Assembly: GCA_964636325.1 (NCBI GenBank)
Contig: CAZWRV010000064.1
Location: forward strand, 1-35,843
Length of the DNA: 35,843 bases
From: CAZWRV01 sp964636325
GTDB lineage: Bacteria > Verrucomicrobiota > Lentisphaeria > Victivallales > GWF2-50-93
Direction: 5' to 3'
Part shown: positions 15,528 to 23,965 of the stretch, piece by piece
Layout: every line of letters starts with the position of its first letter
Position numbering within the stretch: the first letter of the stretch is position 1
Program-made: the position numbers and the translations under genes
The notes under the pieces: model-generated
What the model saw: only the letters and a program-made list of their open reading frames with translations
Database searches by the model: none
Told to the model about the DNA's origin: nothing

Positions 15528-17312
15528 TCATTTCTTATATGGGTTGACCTGGAATTCCGGTTCGACGAGGGGCATCTCCTCCTTTTCGGACTTTTTGCCG
15601 TTCATGTAGTCGACGGCCTGCTTGAAGTAGTTCAGGTGGAGGCCGGGATGGCCGGGGTCGAAGTTCTTGGAATCCGCGGGTGTTGAATAGGCGGCGTAGA
15701 TGCGCTCGGCGCATTTCCTGGCCTCGGCGGAAGTCCTGCCGAATTCGGCGATCGCCCAGAATGCGGAGGCCCTGGAGTGCATCGCGTCATAGGCCGGTTC
15801 GGGCGCCATCGGAATTATGATCACCTTCTGCGTGGCCAGCCTTTCCATCTGGGAGATCACCGCCGGCTCGGATGCCTTTATCCTTGCGAGCGACCAGCAT
15901 GCGGCGGCCCTGATGTCGGCGGACACGGCCCCCCGGAAGTCGAAGGCGTCCTTGACGAGGGCGGCCTTGAAGAAGTCGCTGCCGCTCAGGCCGGCGGACT
16001 TGAGCGCCTCGCACTTCACGGCCAGCACCTTGTCGTTGATCAGCTCCGCTATGGCCGGATAGCTTTCCTGGACGTTGAATTTCCCGAGCGCGGCCGCGGC
16101 GGCCTGCCTCACCCGCGGCGAATCGTCCTTCGAACGGGCGGAGACGGCCTGCCATGCCTCCTTGTGAAGGAGCAGGGACAGGGCGTTGCAGGCCCTGACC
16201 TTCGTTTCCTCGCTGCCGGAGCTTGACAATATCGCAGTAATCTTACCGGAAAACTGCTTTTTCCCGAGGAGACCGAATATCCTGACGGCGGAGTCCCTTC
16301 CGACGCCGTCGTCGAGGCAGGCGGTCTCTATCTGCGTTATGAACTTGTCGGCGGGATTTATCGCCACGATTGAATCCTCCGCCGCATCCCTGACATAGAC
16401 GCATTCGTCGGTGAGCCTTTTTATCAGGGCCTCTACCGCGTCGTCGTCCGCATATTTGCCTAGTGTGGAGCATGCGAGCCTGCGGACATCGAAGTCCTTG
16501 TCGGCGGAAAGTTCGATTATCGCCTTCCTGGCCTCGTCGCTTCTTGAAAAAGCCGAGGCCGCGAGCGCCCTGACGGAAGGGCTTGAGTCCTTGGAAAGAA
16601 GGCGGATCAGAGACGGCGCCGGCGATTCGGACTCCGCCAGCCCCTGCGCGATGGCCGCACGGACGGAAATGTCGTTGTCAGCGCAGTATTTTTCCAGTTC
16701 CGCGGCGTCGGCTCCGGACTTTGAGATCGATGCCAGCATCCTGGCGGCCCCGCGGCGGCTGTTTCTGATGTTGGATCCGGAAAGAAAGGAGATGAGCTTT
16801 TGGGCGTCCGGGCCCCTTGCGTTCTCGGAATAGAACTGCCAAAGGAAGTTCGAGACGAACTCTGATTTCTCCTCCTCGAGCAGCTTCAGTATCTCGTCAT
16901 GGCTTCCGCCGGAAAGCGCGTAGAGTGCGCCGGAATATGCCCTGACGTGGGGGTTGGGGCTCTTCATAAGGTCACGGAAAAGACTGATTTTCTCGGGCCT
17001 GCCGAACCGTTTCAGCTTGTAGAGCGAGACCAGCGTCTCGGAAACGACGTTCTCGTCCTTCTCGGCGCCGAGCCTGGCCTCGAGCATCTTGACCGCTGTC
17101 CTGTTCGATGCGTCTGCGAACACCGCGGTTATACCTAGCCGCACCGACGGATCCTTGAACTCGTTGAGGTAGCCGTAATAAATGTCCAGCTTCGCGTCGG
17201 AAACATGGAGCTCCTGGTCGGGAAGCTTCGTGTTCTCGGACGTGAATGGGGTGCCTTCCCAGACCGGGAGGATCAGCGGGAACATCACAAATGCCACATG
17301 TAGCGCGGTCAT
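15528..17312 (-). CDS. HEAT-repeat protein with N-terminal membrane anchor
   Basis: About 594 residues. After an N-terminal hydrophobic segment (about 3-18) nearly the whole chain is alpha-helical repeats of about 30 residues, for example SPSVRALAASAFSRSDEARK, FDVRRLACSTLGKYADDD and SPRVRQAAAAALGKF, which is the HEAT/PBS-lyase repeat pattern. Such proteins are scaffolds that bind partners in the periplasm or cytoplasm. The start at 17312 (MTALHVAFVMFPL) is preferred because it puts a signal-anchor first; a TTG at 17399 or ATG at 17381 would extend it. It faces away from the heparinase-like gene across a regulatory gap and heads the leftward gene series. Confidence 0.82.
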   Translation of the reverse strand: MTALHVAFVMFPLILPVWEGTPFTSENTKLPDQELHVSDAKLDIYYGYLNEFKDPSVRLGITAVFADASNRTAVKMLEARLGAEKDENVVSETLVSLYKLKRFGRPEKISLFRDLMKSPNPHVRAYSGALYALSGGSHDEILKLLEEEKSEFVSNFLWQFYSENARGPDAQKLISFLSGSNIRNSRRGAARMLASISKSGADAAELEKYCADNDISVRAAIAQGLAESESPAPSLIRLLSKDSSPSVRALAASAFSRSDEARKAIIELSADKDFDVRRLACSTLGKYADDDAVEALIKRLTDECVYVRDAAEDSIVAINPADKFITQIETACLDDGVGRDSAVRIFGLLGKKQFSGKITAILSSSGSEETKVRACNALSLLLHKEAWQAVSARSKDDSPRVRQAAAAALGKFNVQESYPAIAELINDKVLAVKCEALKSAGLSGSDFFKAALVKDAFDFRGAVSADIRAAACWSLARIKASEPAVISQMERLATQKVIIIPMAPEPAYDAMHSRASAFWAIAEFGRTSAEARKCAERIYAAYSTPADSKNFDPGHPGLHLNYFKQAVDYMNGKKSEKEEMPLVEPEFQVNPYKK

Positions 17313-17482
17313 AGCTCGCCAATCGCGTAAAAAATCCGACGGTGAAAAGTCCGAACGAAAAATGGGAGGATAGAATATCATCCGTGCCGGAACTTTCAAT
17401 GATATTGGCCTCGATTGGCTGCATTTTTAAGCAACGCGTCAGTCTTTTCCGGAAAACCATGAATCTGGTGACAGTCATGAAA

Positions 17483-17521
17483 TAGCAAACTTCGCATATG
17501 TTTTAGCAACCGACGCATATG
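17483..17521 (+). promoter_or_regulatory. AraC-like tandem operator
   Basis: Two direct repeats, TAGCAAACTTCGCATATG (17483-17500) and TAGCAACCGACGCATATG (17504-17521), differ at three positions and are spaced exactly 21 bp start to start. Same-orientation half-sites about 17-18 bp long with a 21-bp period, beginning TAGC and ending near CATA, are the known layout of AraC araI1-I2 sites. A -10-like TATATT/TATTAT lies at 17563-17570, so the site would be upstream of a rightward promoter. No AraC-family gene is in the window. Regulation of the heparinase-like/prepilin cluster is inferred. Confidence 0.55.
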
Positions 17522-17562
17522 AATTCGAGCCTGGCATGATGGCGGACGCATCTCCTGGAGAG

Positions 17563-17570
17563 TATATTAT
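17563..17570 (+). promoter_or_regulatory. Possible -10 element
   Basis: TATATTAT lies downstream of the tandem operator and upstream of the heparinase-like gene. No good -35 hexamer is seen at the proper spacing, which would suit an activator-dependent promoter. Identified by eye only. Confidence 0.3.
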
Positions 17571-17608
17571 AAGGTTTAATGAGATGAGGTGCGACCATTA
17601 CGGACTAT

Positions 17609-20584
17609 ATGGCATCCGGCCGGACATCGCGCGCGGACTGCGTAGGAGTTTGGTTTCGGTCCTGTCCCACAGGACCGATTTTATCTTGCACTAAATACGA
17701 TGTTGAATACGCGGAGGGCGGCTTTTTCCGGGCGGTCATACGCGTCGTGGGCAATATCCCGATGGCGACCGTCGCCGAGGAGTTCGACGCGGGAAAAGAA
17801 GTCGATGCGCCTGAAGTCTGGACGCTCAACCTCATCAAAGGATGGACGCCCGACACCATGGAGATCGCCAAGACCTGGGGGAACGGGGGGGGCGACACAG
17901 GCCAGTTCCTTCCAATTGCCGAATTCAAGCCCTGGAAAATAATGAGCGACGGCGCATACAGCTCGGAAATGCGCTCCCAGTTTGGCCTTTCGATCGGCGT
18001 TCCTGCTCCGGAAAGCAAGAATCCGCTCGTAGGAATCGTCCCGCTGCTGCGCGGCCAGTGGCGCAGGACGCAGACGATTGATCTCGAGTCGCCGGCTGCC
18101 GGACAGATCGTCGCGAAGTTCCTGATGGCCAGCACTCCGCGGCGCTGGCTCGACGAGTCACCGTTCCCGATGGTCACACACGAGAACGGCCTGCCGAAGT
18201 CATACTCTAAAAGGATATGGGGGCTGGTTCTCGGCGCACCTGACGCCGACATCAGACCGCTGGATCCCAACAAGAAGATCGGCCCCTTCTACCAGGCGCG
18301 GCTTACATACGGCCAGGTGGGACTGGACCGCTACAAGGACTATGTCTTAGAGTGGCCAGACACAAAGCCGGTTCACCCGTGCTCGATCATGCGCGCCGAC
18401 GAAGTGCAGAAAATCAAGGACTCGTTGCCGGGAACTCTGTTCGAGCCGCAGTTCAAGAGGCTCATTGCGTTTGCCGGAGACGCCAAGCCGGCGAATAGTT
18501 TTCCATATGTTAAGCAGTTCCTGGGCTATCTGATCCGCGCCGCAATCGCCGTGCCGACTCCGAGCCACCATTCGCTCTGCGACATCCAGGCGCAGATATC
18601 CTATATGGATGACCTTTTAGCGACCCAGACCTTGATGGAGGATGAGAGGAACGAAATCCGTGCCAAGATCGCACTGATATGCTATCTGTTCTGCGAACAG
18701 GACGTCACTGGCCAGGCGACCGGAGGCCATGCGGGCCTCTCGAACATGGTGCTTGCGCGCCAGCTCTGGCTTCCCGCGGCGGTAGCGCTGGTCCCGGATC
18801 ATCCCATGTATAAAAAGTGGGAGGATTATCTCACGAAGCTGATGCTTTTCCGCTTCGCCGACAACATGGCGCCGTGCGGGACCTGGTATGAGCCGGGCAC
18901 ATATCAGGAATGGGGCTACCACCGGCTCGCCGCCGGCCTGATGGGGCTTGAATCCATGAAGGCGCCGGGCATCGATCCAATCTTCAAGTATCACGAGGCC
19001 TGCATGGATTACTATATGAACACCCTCACGCCCCATGATTCCAGATGGAACGCAAGGATGATCCCCGGCTACGGCAACAGCGCGACGCATTACGCCGGGC
19101 CTCTGGCGGATTTCGCCGCCTCCCTGGCGTATCACAATCCGAAGCTGGCGTCCAATCTCCAGTGGGCCTGGATCGCGAACGGCTGCGGGAATGACTTCAT
19201 GCTGGGAATGTCGAAGCCCTGGATCAAGCCGGAGGAGCCTGTCCTGAAAAGCCGGTATTTCCCTGGCTTCGGCGTGATCTTCCGTGCGCATGTCGGGAGC
19301 CCGGACGAGACCTATCTATTCTTCCGCAGCGGCTACATCTGGAGCCATTGGACCATCGACCAGGGGAATCTTACGATGTATTCAAAGGGCGCCGCCCTCT
19401 TCCCTCCCCAGCCTTATACATATTTCACAAGCCCTAATCCAGGCTGGTCCCAGTATAACGATATGCGTTTCGGCCACATGGAGAACGAGTTCCGCTTCGG
19501 TTGGCCGGACGGAAACGTGCTGGACTGCTTCCTCGGAGAGAAGGCGCAGTATGCATGGGCTTCGACGGGCTACCCGGCCTGGTATATCAACCCCGGCGTG
19601 ACGCCGGGAATGGGCAATCCGCCGAAGAAAATAGACGGCGTCGAACAGAAGGAAGGGCAGTTTTGGTGGAACCGCCAGGTCGTGTTCATGGTCGGCAAAA
19701 CCCCGAAAAGCCCTAACTACTTTGTCTTCCACGACACGATAACTGGAACCGGGCGGCTTGCGCAGTGGCTGAATTTCGACCTCCTCGGAAAAAAGGAGAA
19801 CCTCGAGCAGAAGGGCAAGGCAATTTATCCGGATCAGGAAAAACGAATCCTGGTGAGAATACCTGAAGAGCCCGGAACCGATAACTTCTGGATCGCCTAT
19901 CCTAAGGCCGACGGAGAAAAATCCCCCTCGGTGACGCGCCTCGCAAGCAACGTCATCAAGATCGTCCACTCCGAGGGAACCGACTGCATCCTTCTATCGC
20001 CCGACCCGGATCGCTATGAAGGTGAAGACCTCGTCCTTGAAGGATGCGCCGCGGTCGTCCGCTTGACGCCGGACTCTGCGACCTTCGCAGTACTCGGCGG
20101 AACGGGAAAGTCCGGCTACAAGGGACAAATCTTTGAAAGCGCCGGTCCGTTCGAAAAGACCGTTGCCATCAATTCCATCGAGGCCGGCTCAGAGGTCGTC
20201 AAGGCCTCCAGCGGCAAGAAGGCGTCTGCCGAGGCTGTCCCCGGCGGTGTCCGCTTCATAGCTCCCGACGACGACTGTGTGCAGCTTGAGTCCGGGACAA
20301 ACTGCATACGCGGTTTCGGCCCCTTCGACATCACAATCAGCGACAAGGAGATCAAGGGAACTGTGGACGGCCGGATGCGCACGCTGGTGGCGAGCCTTCC
20401 TCCGGGCATCACTAAGCCCATGTATCTCCAGGACGGAACCCGCTGGGGCGGCGGCTACGCCGACACTCCTGCGCCTTACCGCGGCCGCAGCGATCCTCAA
20501 TACAGCATGGCTTTCGGCGTCCTCGACGGAAAGCATACGGTCGAAATCCGCGAATGGGAATCGCCGCCCCTGCCACCGAAATGA
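17609..20584 (+). CDS. Heparinase II/III-like protein, probably 5'-truncated
   Basis: A 991-residue reading frame. The central alpha-helical part and the following beta part (FFRSGYIWSHWTIDQGNLTMYSKGAALFPP) resemble heparinase II/III and alginate-lyase-type polysaccharide lyases, where this region carries a catalytic-type HxDxG pattern. No signal peptide is present. The frame becomes protein-like only from about 17688 (TKYDVEYAEGGFFRAVIRVV), which reads like the middle of a beta domain; the first 27 codons span a strong hairpin. An in-frame stop lies at 17585-17587 and no better start exists. The upstream part therefore seems lost or replaced. A different-frame ATG at 17584 gives only 36 codons. 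It could be a remnant, or a gene with an unusual start. It sits ahead of a prepilin-type gene and a ceramidase-like gene. Confidence 0.7.
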   Translation: MASGRTSRADCVGVWFRSCPTGPILSCTKYDVEYAEGGFFRAVIRVVGNIPMATVAEEFDAGKEVDAPEVWTLNLIKGWTPDTMEIAKTWGNGGGDTGQFLPIAEFKPWKIMSDGAYSSEMRSQFGLSIGVPAPESKNPLVGIVPLLRGQWRRTQTIDLESPAAGQIVAKFLMASTPRRWLDESPFPMVTHENGLPKSYSKRIWGLVLGAPDADIRPLDPNKKIGPFYQARLTYGQVGLDRYKDYVLEWPDTKPVHPCSIMRADEVQKIKDSLPGTLFEPQFKRLIAFAGDAKPANSFPYVKQFLGYLIRAAIAVPTPSHHSLCDIQAQISYMDDLLATQTLMEDERNEIRAKIALICYLFCEQDVTGQATGGHAGLSNMVLARQLWLPAAVALVPDHPMYKKWEDYLTKLMLFRFADNMAPCGTWYEPGTYQEWGYHRLAAGLMGLESMKAPGIDPIFKYHEACMDYYMNTLTPHDSRWNARMIPGYGNSATHYAGPLADFAASLAYHNPKLASNLQWAWIANGCGNDFMLGMSKPWIKPEEPVLKSRYFPGFGVIFRAHVGSPDETYLFFRSGYIWSHWTIDQGNLTMYSKGAALFPPQPYTYFTSPNPGWSQYNDMRFGHMENEFRFGWPDGNVLDCFLGEKAQYAWASTGYPAWYINPGVTPGMGNPPKKIDGVEQKEGQFWWNRQVVFMVGKTPKSPNYFVFHDTITGTGRLAQWLNFDLLGKKENLEQKGKAIYPDQEKRILVRIPEEPGTDNFWIAYPKADGEKSPSVTRLASNVIKIVHSEGTDCILLSPDPDRYEGEDLVLEGCAAVVRLTPDSATFAVLGGTGKSGYKGQIFESAGPFEKTVAINSIEAGSEVVKASSGKKASAEAVPGGVRFIAPDDDCVQLESGTNCIRGFGPFDITISDKEIKGTVDGRMRTLVASLPPGITKPMYLQDGTRWGGGYADTPAPYRGRSDPQYSMAFGVLDGKHTVEIREWESPPLPPK
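17657..17687 (+). terminator. Terminator-like hairpin inside the 5' end of the heparinase-like frame
   Basis: CGGTCCTGT and ACAGGACCG form a perfect 9-bp stem with a CCC loop (17657-17677), followed by ATTTTATCTT. This resembles a rho-independent terminator or attenuator, though the U-tract is interrupted. It lies exactly before the point where the frame begins to look like real protein. Confidence 0.35.
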
Positions 20585-20593
20585 AAATACTCT

Positions 20594-20670
20594 GGAGGGC
20601 GGAATTCTATTCCGCCGCACGGCGGGTTGACCCGCCGATGGGGAACCGGTTGAATAGAATTCAACCCTCC
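20594..20670. repeat. Cloverleaf-type palindromic repeat, copy A
   Basis: Outer GGAG/CTCC (20594-20597, 20667-20670) encloses three perfect hairpins: GGCGGAAT/ATTCCGCC (20598-20616), GGCGGGT/ACCCGCC (20621-20636) and GGTTGAAT/ATTCAACC (20648-20666). The first and last hairpins are inverted versions of each other in which stem pairs changed together (CG..CG to TT..AA). A related element in opposite orientation is at 35692-35739. It lies between the heparinase-like and prepilin-type genes. Confidence 0.75.
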
Positions 20671-20738
20671 ATCCCGCAGTCGCGGGATACAAAAGGACAA
20701 TCGCGTTTCAGGAGAACATTAAATATACGGAGGAAGAT

Positions 20739-21614
20739 ATGTGCTCGGCTTCTCAATGTCTTGCTTTTGTTCTTCCCGTCGGTAAAAAATTTCCGCTGCG
20801 GAAATTTTTTACGCTCATCGAACTTTTGGTGGTGATCGCCATCATCGCGATATTGATGGCAATCCTTCTGCCCGCCCTGAGCTCAGCCAAGGAAAGCGGA
20901 CGCCGCGTCGTATGCGTCAGCAACCTGAGGCAGATACACCAGGGCGCCATGAGCTATGCTGGAGACTCAGGGGAATGGCTGCCGGAGCCCGGCATATATC
21001 CAGTCGGACAGTCTTATAGCAACATCACCAATACCTGGGGCAATTCCAGCAGCGCGCTGAACATCGCCTGGACAAACTATGCGGGCGTCTCCGGCCTCGC
21101 CACCGGATGGTGGAAGCTGCTGGACGGATCAGGCAACCATTATCTCTCCAGATCCGTAACACGCTGTCCTTCTATGGCCTGGACGCCGATGCACAATCCC
21201 GGCAACTGGAGCGGCGGCGGTTACATGACGGACTACGACTACCGCTACAACACGGAATATTCGGGCTGCTACCTCAGCGGAGACGACAAGAGAAACTGGT
21301 ATTCCTCGCGTTCTATTGCAGTGAATTATTATATGAAGAGGCCGCTTTTCCACGAAGGCACGGCCTACCGTCGGGATCCCGATACGAACTACACCACAAC
21401 TTTCAGGACCAGCCAGAACTTCATGAAGATGCAATGGCCTCATGTGAAAGGCGGCCATGCGGTGGCCCATGCGGGCGAGGTGTTTTGGGTCCCCAACGCC
21501 TATGCGACATGGACCGGATACGGCGCCGGGCAGAGCTGGCCTAGCGGCGGCGTTTTCACTTTTTACAGCTACAGCGGCATAGGATTGGATCACTACTTCC
21601 TTGCACGATACTAG
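20739..21614 (+). CDS. Prepilin-type N-terminal cleavage/methylation protein
   Basis: A 291-residue protein. Its residues 24-39 (FTLIELLVVIAIIAIL) are the class III prepilin signal with the conserved Glu at position 5 of the mature form, continuing as LLPALSSAKESGRRVVCVSNLRQI, the pattern of DUF1559-like pseudopilins that are abundant in Lentisphaerota and Planctomycetota. The residue before the cleavage site is Phe, not the usual Gly. The leader is unusually long and its KKFPLRKFF part is encoded by a perfect 31-bp palindrome. GGAGG sits 5 bases before the ATG. The C-terminal part contains HVKGGHAVAHAGEVFWVPN. Such proteins often accompany carbohydrate-degradation genes; whether this one forms fibres is unknown. 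Confidence 0.9.
   Translation: MCSASQCLAFVLPVGKKFPLRKFFTLIELLVVIAIIAILMAILLPALSSAKESGRRVVCVSNLRQIHQGAMSYAGDSGEWLPEPGIYPVGQSYSNITNTWGNSSSALNIAWTNYAGVSGLATGWWKLLDGSGNHYLSRSVTRCPSMAWTPMHNPGNWSGGGYMTDYDYRYNTEYSGCYLSGDDKRNWYSSRSIAVNYYMKRPLFHEGTAYRRDPDTNYTTTFRTSQNFMKMQWPHVKGGHAVAHAGEVFWVPNAYATWTGYGAGQSWPSGGVFTFYSYSGIGLDHYFLARY
20782..20812. repeat. 31-bp palindrome within the prepilin leader
   Basis: GTAAAAAATTTCCGC and GCGGAAATTTTTTAC are perfect 15-base arms around a single central T. It is inside the coding region, immediately before the FTLIELL codons. In mRNA the stem would lie about 43 bases after the start codon. Confidence 0.85.
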
Positions 21615-21628
21615 CCATAAGGAAACAT

Positions 21629-22918
21629 ATGATTGCAGGTTTCGCTCGCATAAAGATAAACCCGCCGATCGGCACCAGGCTCGACGGCTGGTTCGATCCG
21701 GAGGGCAAACGCCTTGTCGAAGGGATAAACGATGATCTTCATGTGCGGGCGCTTTATCTCGAACATGATGGAGAGCGGGCGCTTATAATCTCGCACGACC
21801 TGCTATTCTTCGCCAGGCAGCATGCGGACAGCATCAAGGGCGCGGTCGGACGCATTACCGGCCTGCCGCCATGGCGCATCCTTATGAACGCCAGCCATAC
21901 GCACGCGGGGCCGGCTGTAAGCGAATGGGGCTACCAGGCCATCCTGCCTCCGCAGATGGAATACATCAAGCAGGTCATATCCGCGACCGTCGAATCGGTC
22001 AAGGAGGCTGTCGCCAGGGCAGTCCCGTGCACCATGCACGCGGGGGCCGGGCATACCCGGCTTCCAGTAAGCAGGCGCAGGCCTGCAGGAAACGGAAAAG
22101 TGGACTGGGGCGTATATCGCGAAGGCTCCACGCTCGCGCATCTTCCATTGATCCATTTCAAGGACTCCGATGGCAGGGATGTCGCTCTGATTTACTCGGT
22201 CTCGTGCCACACTTCGAACATAAGCGGCATGAAGGTCAGCGCCGATTACGCAGGCGCGGCCTGCCGGCTGCTCGACGAATATCTAGGTTCGCCATGCAGC
22301 CTCTTCCTCCAGGGTGCCGGCGGAGACACGAAGGCGTGCGTCATTGCGGACGGCCCGGACAACAGTTGGCGCGCTGGAAAGCCTGCGGACATCGAGAGGG
22401 CAGGGGAGATACTTTTCTCTGAGATTAAGCCGCTTCTTGAGAAGGATCTGCGGCAAATTGATCCGTGCATCCGTTGCCATGCCTTTGAATCGCGCTGGCC
22501 GCTTCAAAAACTTCCGTCGCGCAAACAACTTGAGGATTTGTGCGGGGACAAGGAGCGGGGGGCGTTCTTCAAGGGCATCCTAGCAAAGCTCGACCGCGAC
22601 GGATCTCTTCCCGACGCGGCAACGCTTACGGCACAGGGAATCAAGCTCGGTGACGGCCTCCGCATCTTCGCGATCGAAGGAGAGCTCGTGGCCGACCTCG
22701 GAAAACTTATCATCTCCGAATACGGCGGCGGCCTCACGATCCCACTTGGCTATTCCAACGGGACAGGCCTCTACCTGCCGACTTCGGCGCAGCTCGACGA
22801 GGGAGGATACGAAGTCGACAGCTATTCCGAATACTATTATGCGGCCCCGCTTGCGAAAGGCACGGAGGATATTGTGGCGGGCATTGTTGCCCGCATGAAA
22901 CTCGCAGGAATCGGCTGA
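21629..22918 (+). CDS. Neutral/alkaline ceramidase-family hydrolase
   Basis: A 429-residue protein matching the N-terminal catalytic domain of the neutral/alkaline non-lysosomal ceramidase family: N-terminal GFARIKINPPIG, zinc-site motif NASHTHAGP (87-95), H193 in the VSCHTSNIS segment followed by SADYAG, QGAGGD (228-233), and the C-terminal EGGYEVDSYSEYY. The serine-containing GDVSPN of true ceramidases is replaced by GDTKAC, so the substrate is probably not ceramide. Family members in PVC bacteria are found in polysaccharide and sulfated-sugar clusters with unproven activity. No signal peptide is visible, so it is probably cytoplasmic. AAGGA precedes the ATG and the gene starts 14 bp after the prepilin gene, which suggests one transcript. 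Confidence 0.88.
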   Translation: MIAGFARIKINPPIGTRLDGWFDPEGKRLVEGINDDLHVRALYLEHDGERALIISHDLLFFARQHADSIKGAVGRITGLPPWRILMNASHTHAGPAVSEWGYQAILPPQMEYIKQVISATVESVKEAVARAVPCTMHAGAGHTRLPVSRRRPAGNGKVDWGVYREGSTLAHLPLIHFKDSDGRDVALIYSVSCHTSNISGMKVSADYAGAACRLLDEYLGSPCSLFLQGAGGDTKACVIADGPDNSWRAGKPADIERAGEILFSEIKPLLEKDLRQIDPCIRCHAFESRWPLQKLPSRKQLEDLCGDKERGAFFKGILAKLDRDGSLPDAATLTAQGIKLGDGLRIFAIEGELVADLGKLIISEYGGGLTIPLGYSNGTGLYLPTSAQLDEGGYEVDSYSEYYYAAPLAKGTEDIVAGIVARMKLAGIG

Positions 22919-22922
22919 CGAC

Positions 22923-22970
22923 CTGCAAATTCCAAGCGCCAATAACCAAATTCCAGGTAGATTCCAACAT
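22923..22970. repeat. Intergenic word repeat (left flank of cruciform element)
   Basis: Words of the AAATTCCAAGCGCC/AATAACCAAATTCC type. The 16 bases CAATAACCAAATTCCA (22940-22955) recur inverted as TGGAATTTGGTTATTG at 23111-23126, flanking the cruciform-type element at 23001-23077. Confidence 0.65.
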
Positions 22971-23000
22971 GAGTTCAGAACTATATACGCCGTACGAAAT

Positions 23001-23077
23001 AAGTTGACATGAATCTGTAGCCACGGCTTTATGAGCCGTGGGCGCCTCATGCAATGAGGCGGCTACAATATCAACTT
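23001..23077. repeat. Nested cruciform-type repeat
   Basis: Outermost arms AAGTTGA/TCAACTT (23001-23007, 23071-23077), next arms GTAGCC/GGCTAC (23017-23022, 23061-23066), and two inner perfect hairpins CCACGGCT/AGCCGTGG (23021-23041) and CGCCTCAT/ATGAGGCG (23043-23061). Two hairpins inside an outer stem is the same plan as the elements at 20594-20670 and 35692-35739, but the sequence differs. It fills the gap between the ceramidase-like gene and the amidohydrolase pair. Confidence 0.8.
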
Positions 23078-23110
23078 GTTTATGTCGTCTCATATAATCA
23101 GCAGGTAGTA

Positions 23111-23175
23111 TGGAATTTGGTTATTGTTGTTTGATGTTTATTTGGAATTTGGTGCTTGGAGGTTTGGAATTTACA
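23111..23175. repeat. Intergenic word repeat (right flank of cruciform element)
   Basis: Permuted words TGGAATTTGGTTATTG, TGATGTTTATTTGGAATTTG and GCTTGGAGGTTTGGAATTTA. The first 16 bases are the inverse of 22940-22955. Confidence 0.65.
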
Positions 23176-23212
23176 AAACCTAAAAACACAGAAACCTAAA
23201 ATAAAGGTATTT

Positions 23213-23965
23213 ATGCCTGACATAGAACTCTTCGACGTCCAGTGCGGCTTCGGCGGGGCCGTGCCCGGAGTTGAAAAAATCGTCTCCGCCGACGAGCTTG
23301 TCTCGGAGATGTTGAGGCTTCGGATCAAACGTGCGCTTGTGCGCATCGTTCCGGAACAGCTGGACATGGATTTCGAGATGACGAATTCAAGGCTTTTCGC
23401 GTCGTGCTCCGGGAAAAAGCGGTTGTTGCCATGTCCGGTCGTTGTTCCGTCCTCGGCCCATGACCTTCCGCCGGAGCCGGAAGTGATCGACGCCCTTATA
23501 AGGCGCGGGGCCAGGGCCGTCTGGATACGGCCGGATCATGACTCATGGTCGCTTGCACCATGGTGCAGCGCGAAACTTTTCCAGGCGCTCTCAGGCCGCA
23601 AGATGCCGGTGTTGCTTCTCAACCGCATGGTCGGCTGCGACAAGGCCGCGGAGCTTGCCCAGGCATATCCGGAGCTGCCTTTCATCATGGAGGAGGTCGA
23701 CTACAGGCACTTCAGGATTCTGTTCCCGCTCGTTGAGAACTACCCGAACATCCATCTTTCGATCGGTAGCAATTTCACCATCCACTGCGGGATAAGCAGG
23801 ATTGCCGAAAAGCTCGGGGCCCGCCAGTTGCTCTTCGGCACCGGATTCCCTTCCGTGGACCCCATGCCTGCGGTCGCCGGTCTCATGTATGCGCCCGTGT
23901 CCCAGGAAGTCAAGCAGCTCATCGGCCATGGGAACCTTGAGCGCATCCTCGGGGAGGTTTCATGA
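23213..23965 (+). CDS. Amidohydrolase-like protein lacking metal ligands
   Basis: A 250-residue TIM-barrel-like protein. The conserved end motif LLFGTGFPSVDP matches the amidohydrolase-2 family (usually LFGSD), but the N-terminal metal motif HxH is absent: the place where DVHAHFG stands in the neighbour reads DVQCGFG. No other metal-binding His pattern is evident. It is probably a non-catalytic subunit or degenerate paralogue of the next gene. ATG at 23213 follows AAAGGT, and upstream codons translate word-repeat DNA, so the longer frame from 23156 is rejected. Its stop overlaps the next ATG by four bases, suggesting translational coupling and perhaps a heteromer. Confidence 0.85.
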   Translation: MPDIELFDVQCGFGGAVPGVEKIVSADELVSEMLRLRIKRALVRIVPEQLDMDFEMTNSRLFASCSGKKRLLPCPVVVPSSAHDLPPEPEVIDALIRRGARAVWIRPDHDSWSLAPWCSAKLFQALSGRKMPVLLLNRMVGCDKAAELAQAYPELPFIMEEVDYRHFRILFPLVENYPNIHLSIGSNFTIHCGISRIAEKLGARQLLFGTGFPSVDPMPAVAGLMYAPVSQEVKQLIGHGNLERILGEVS

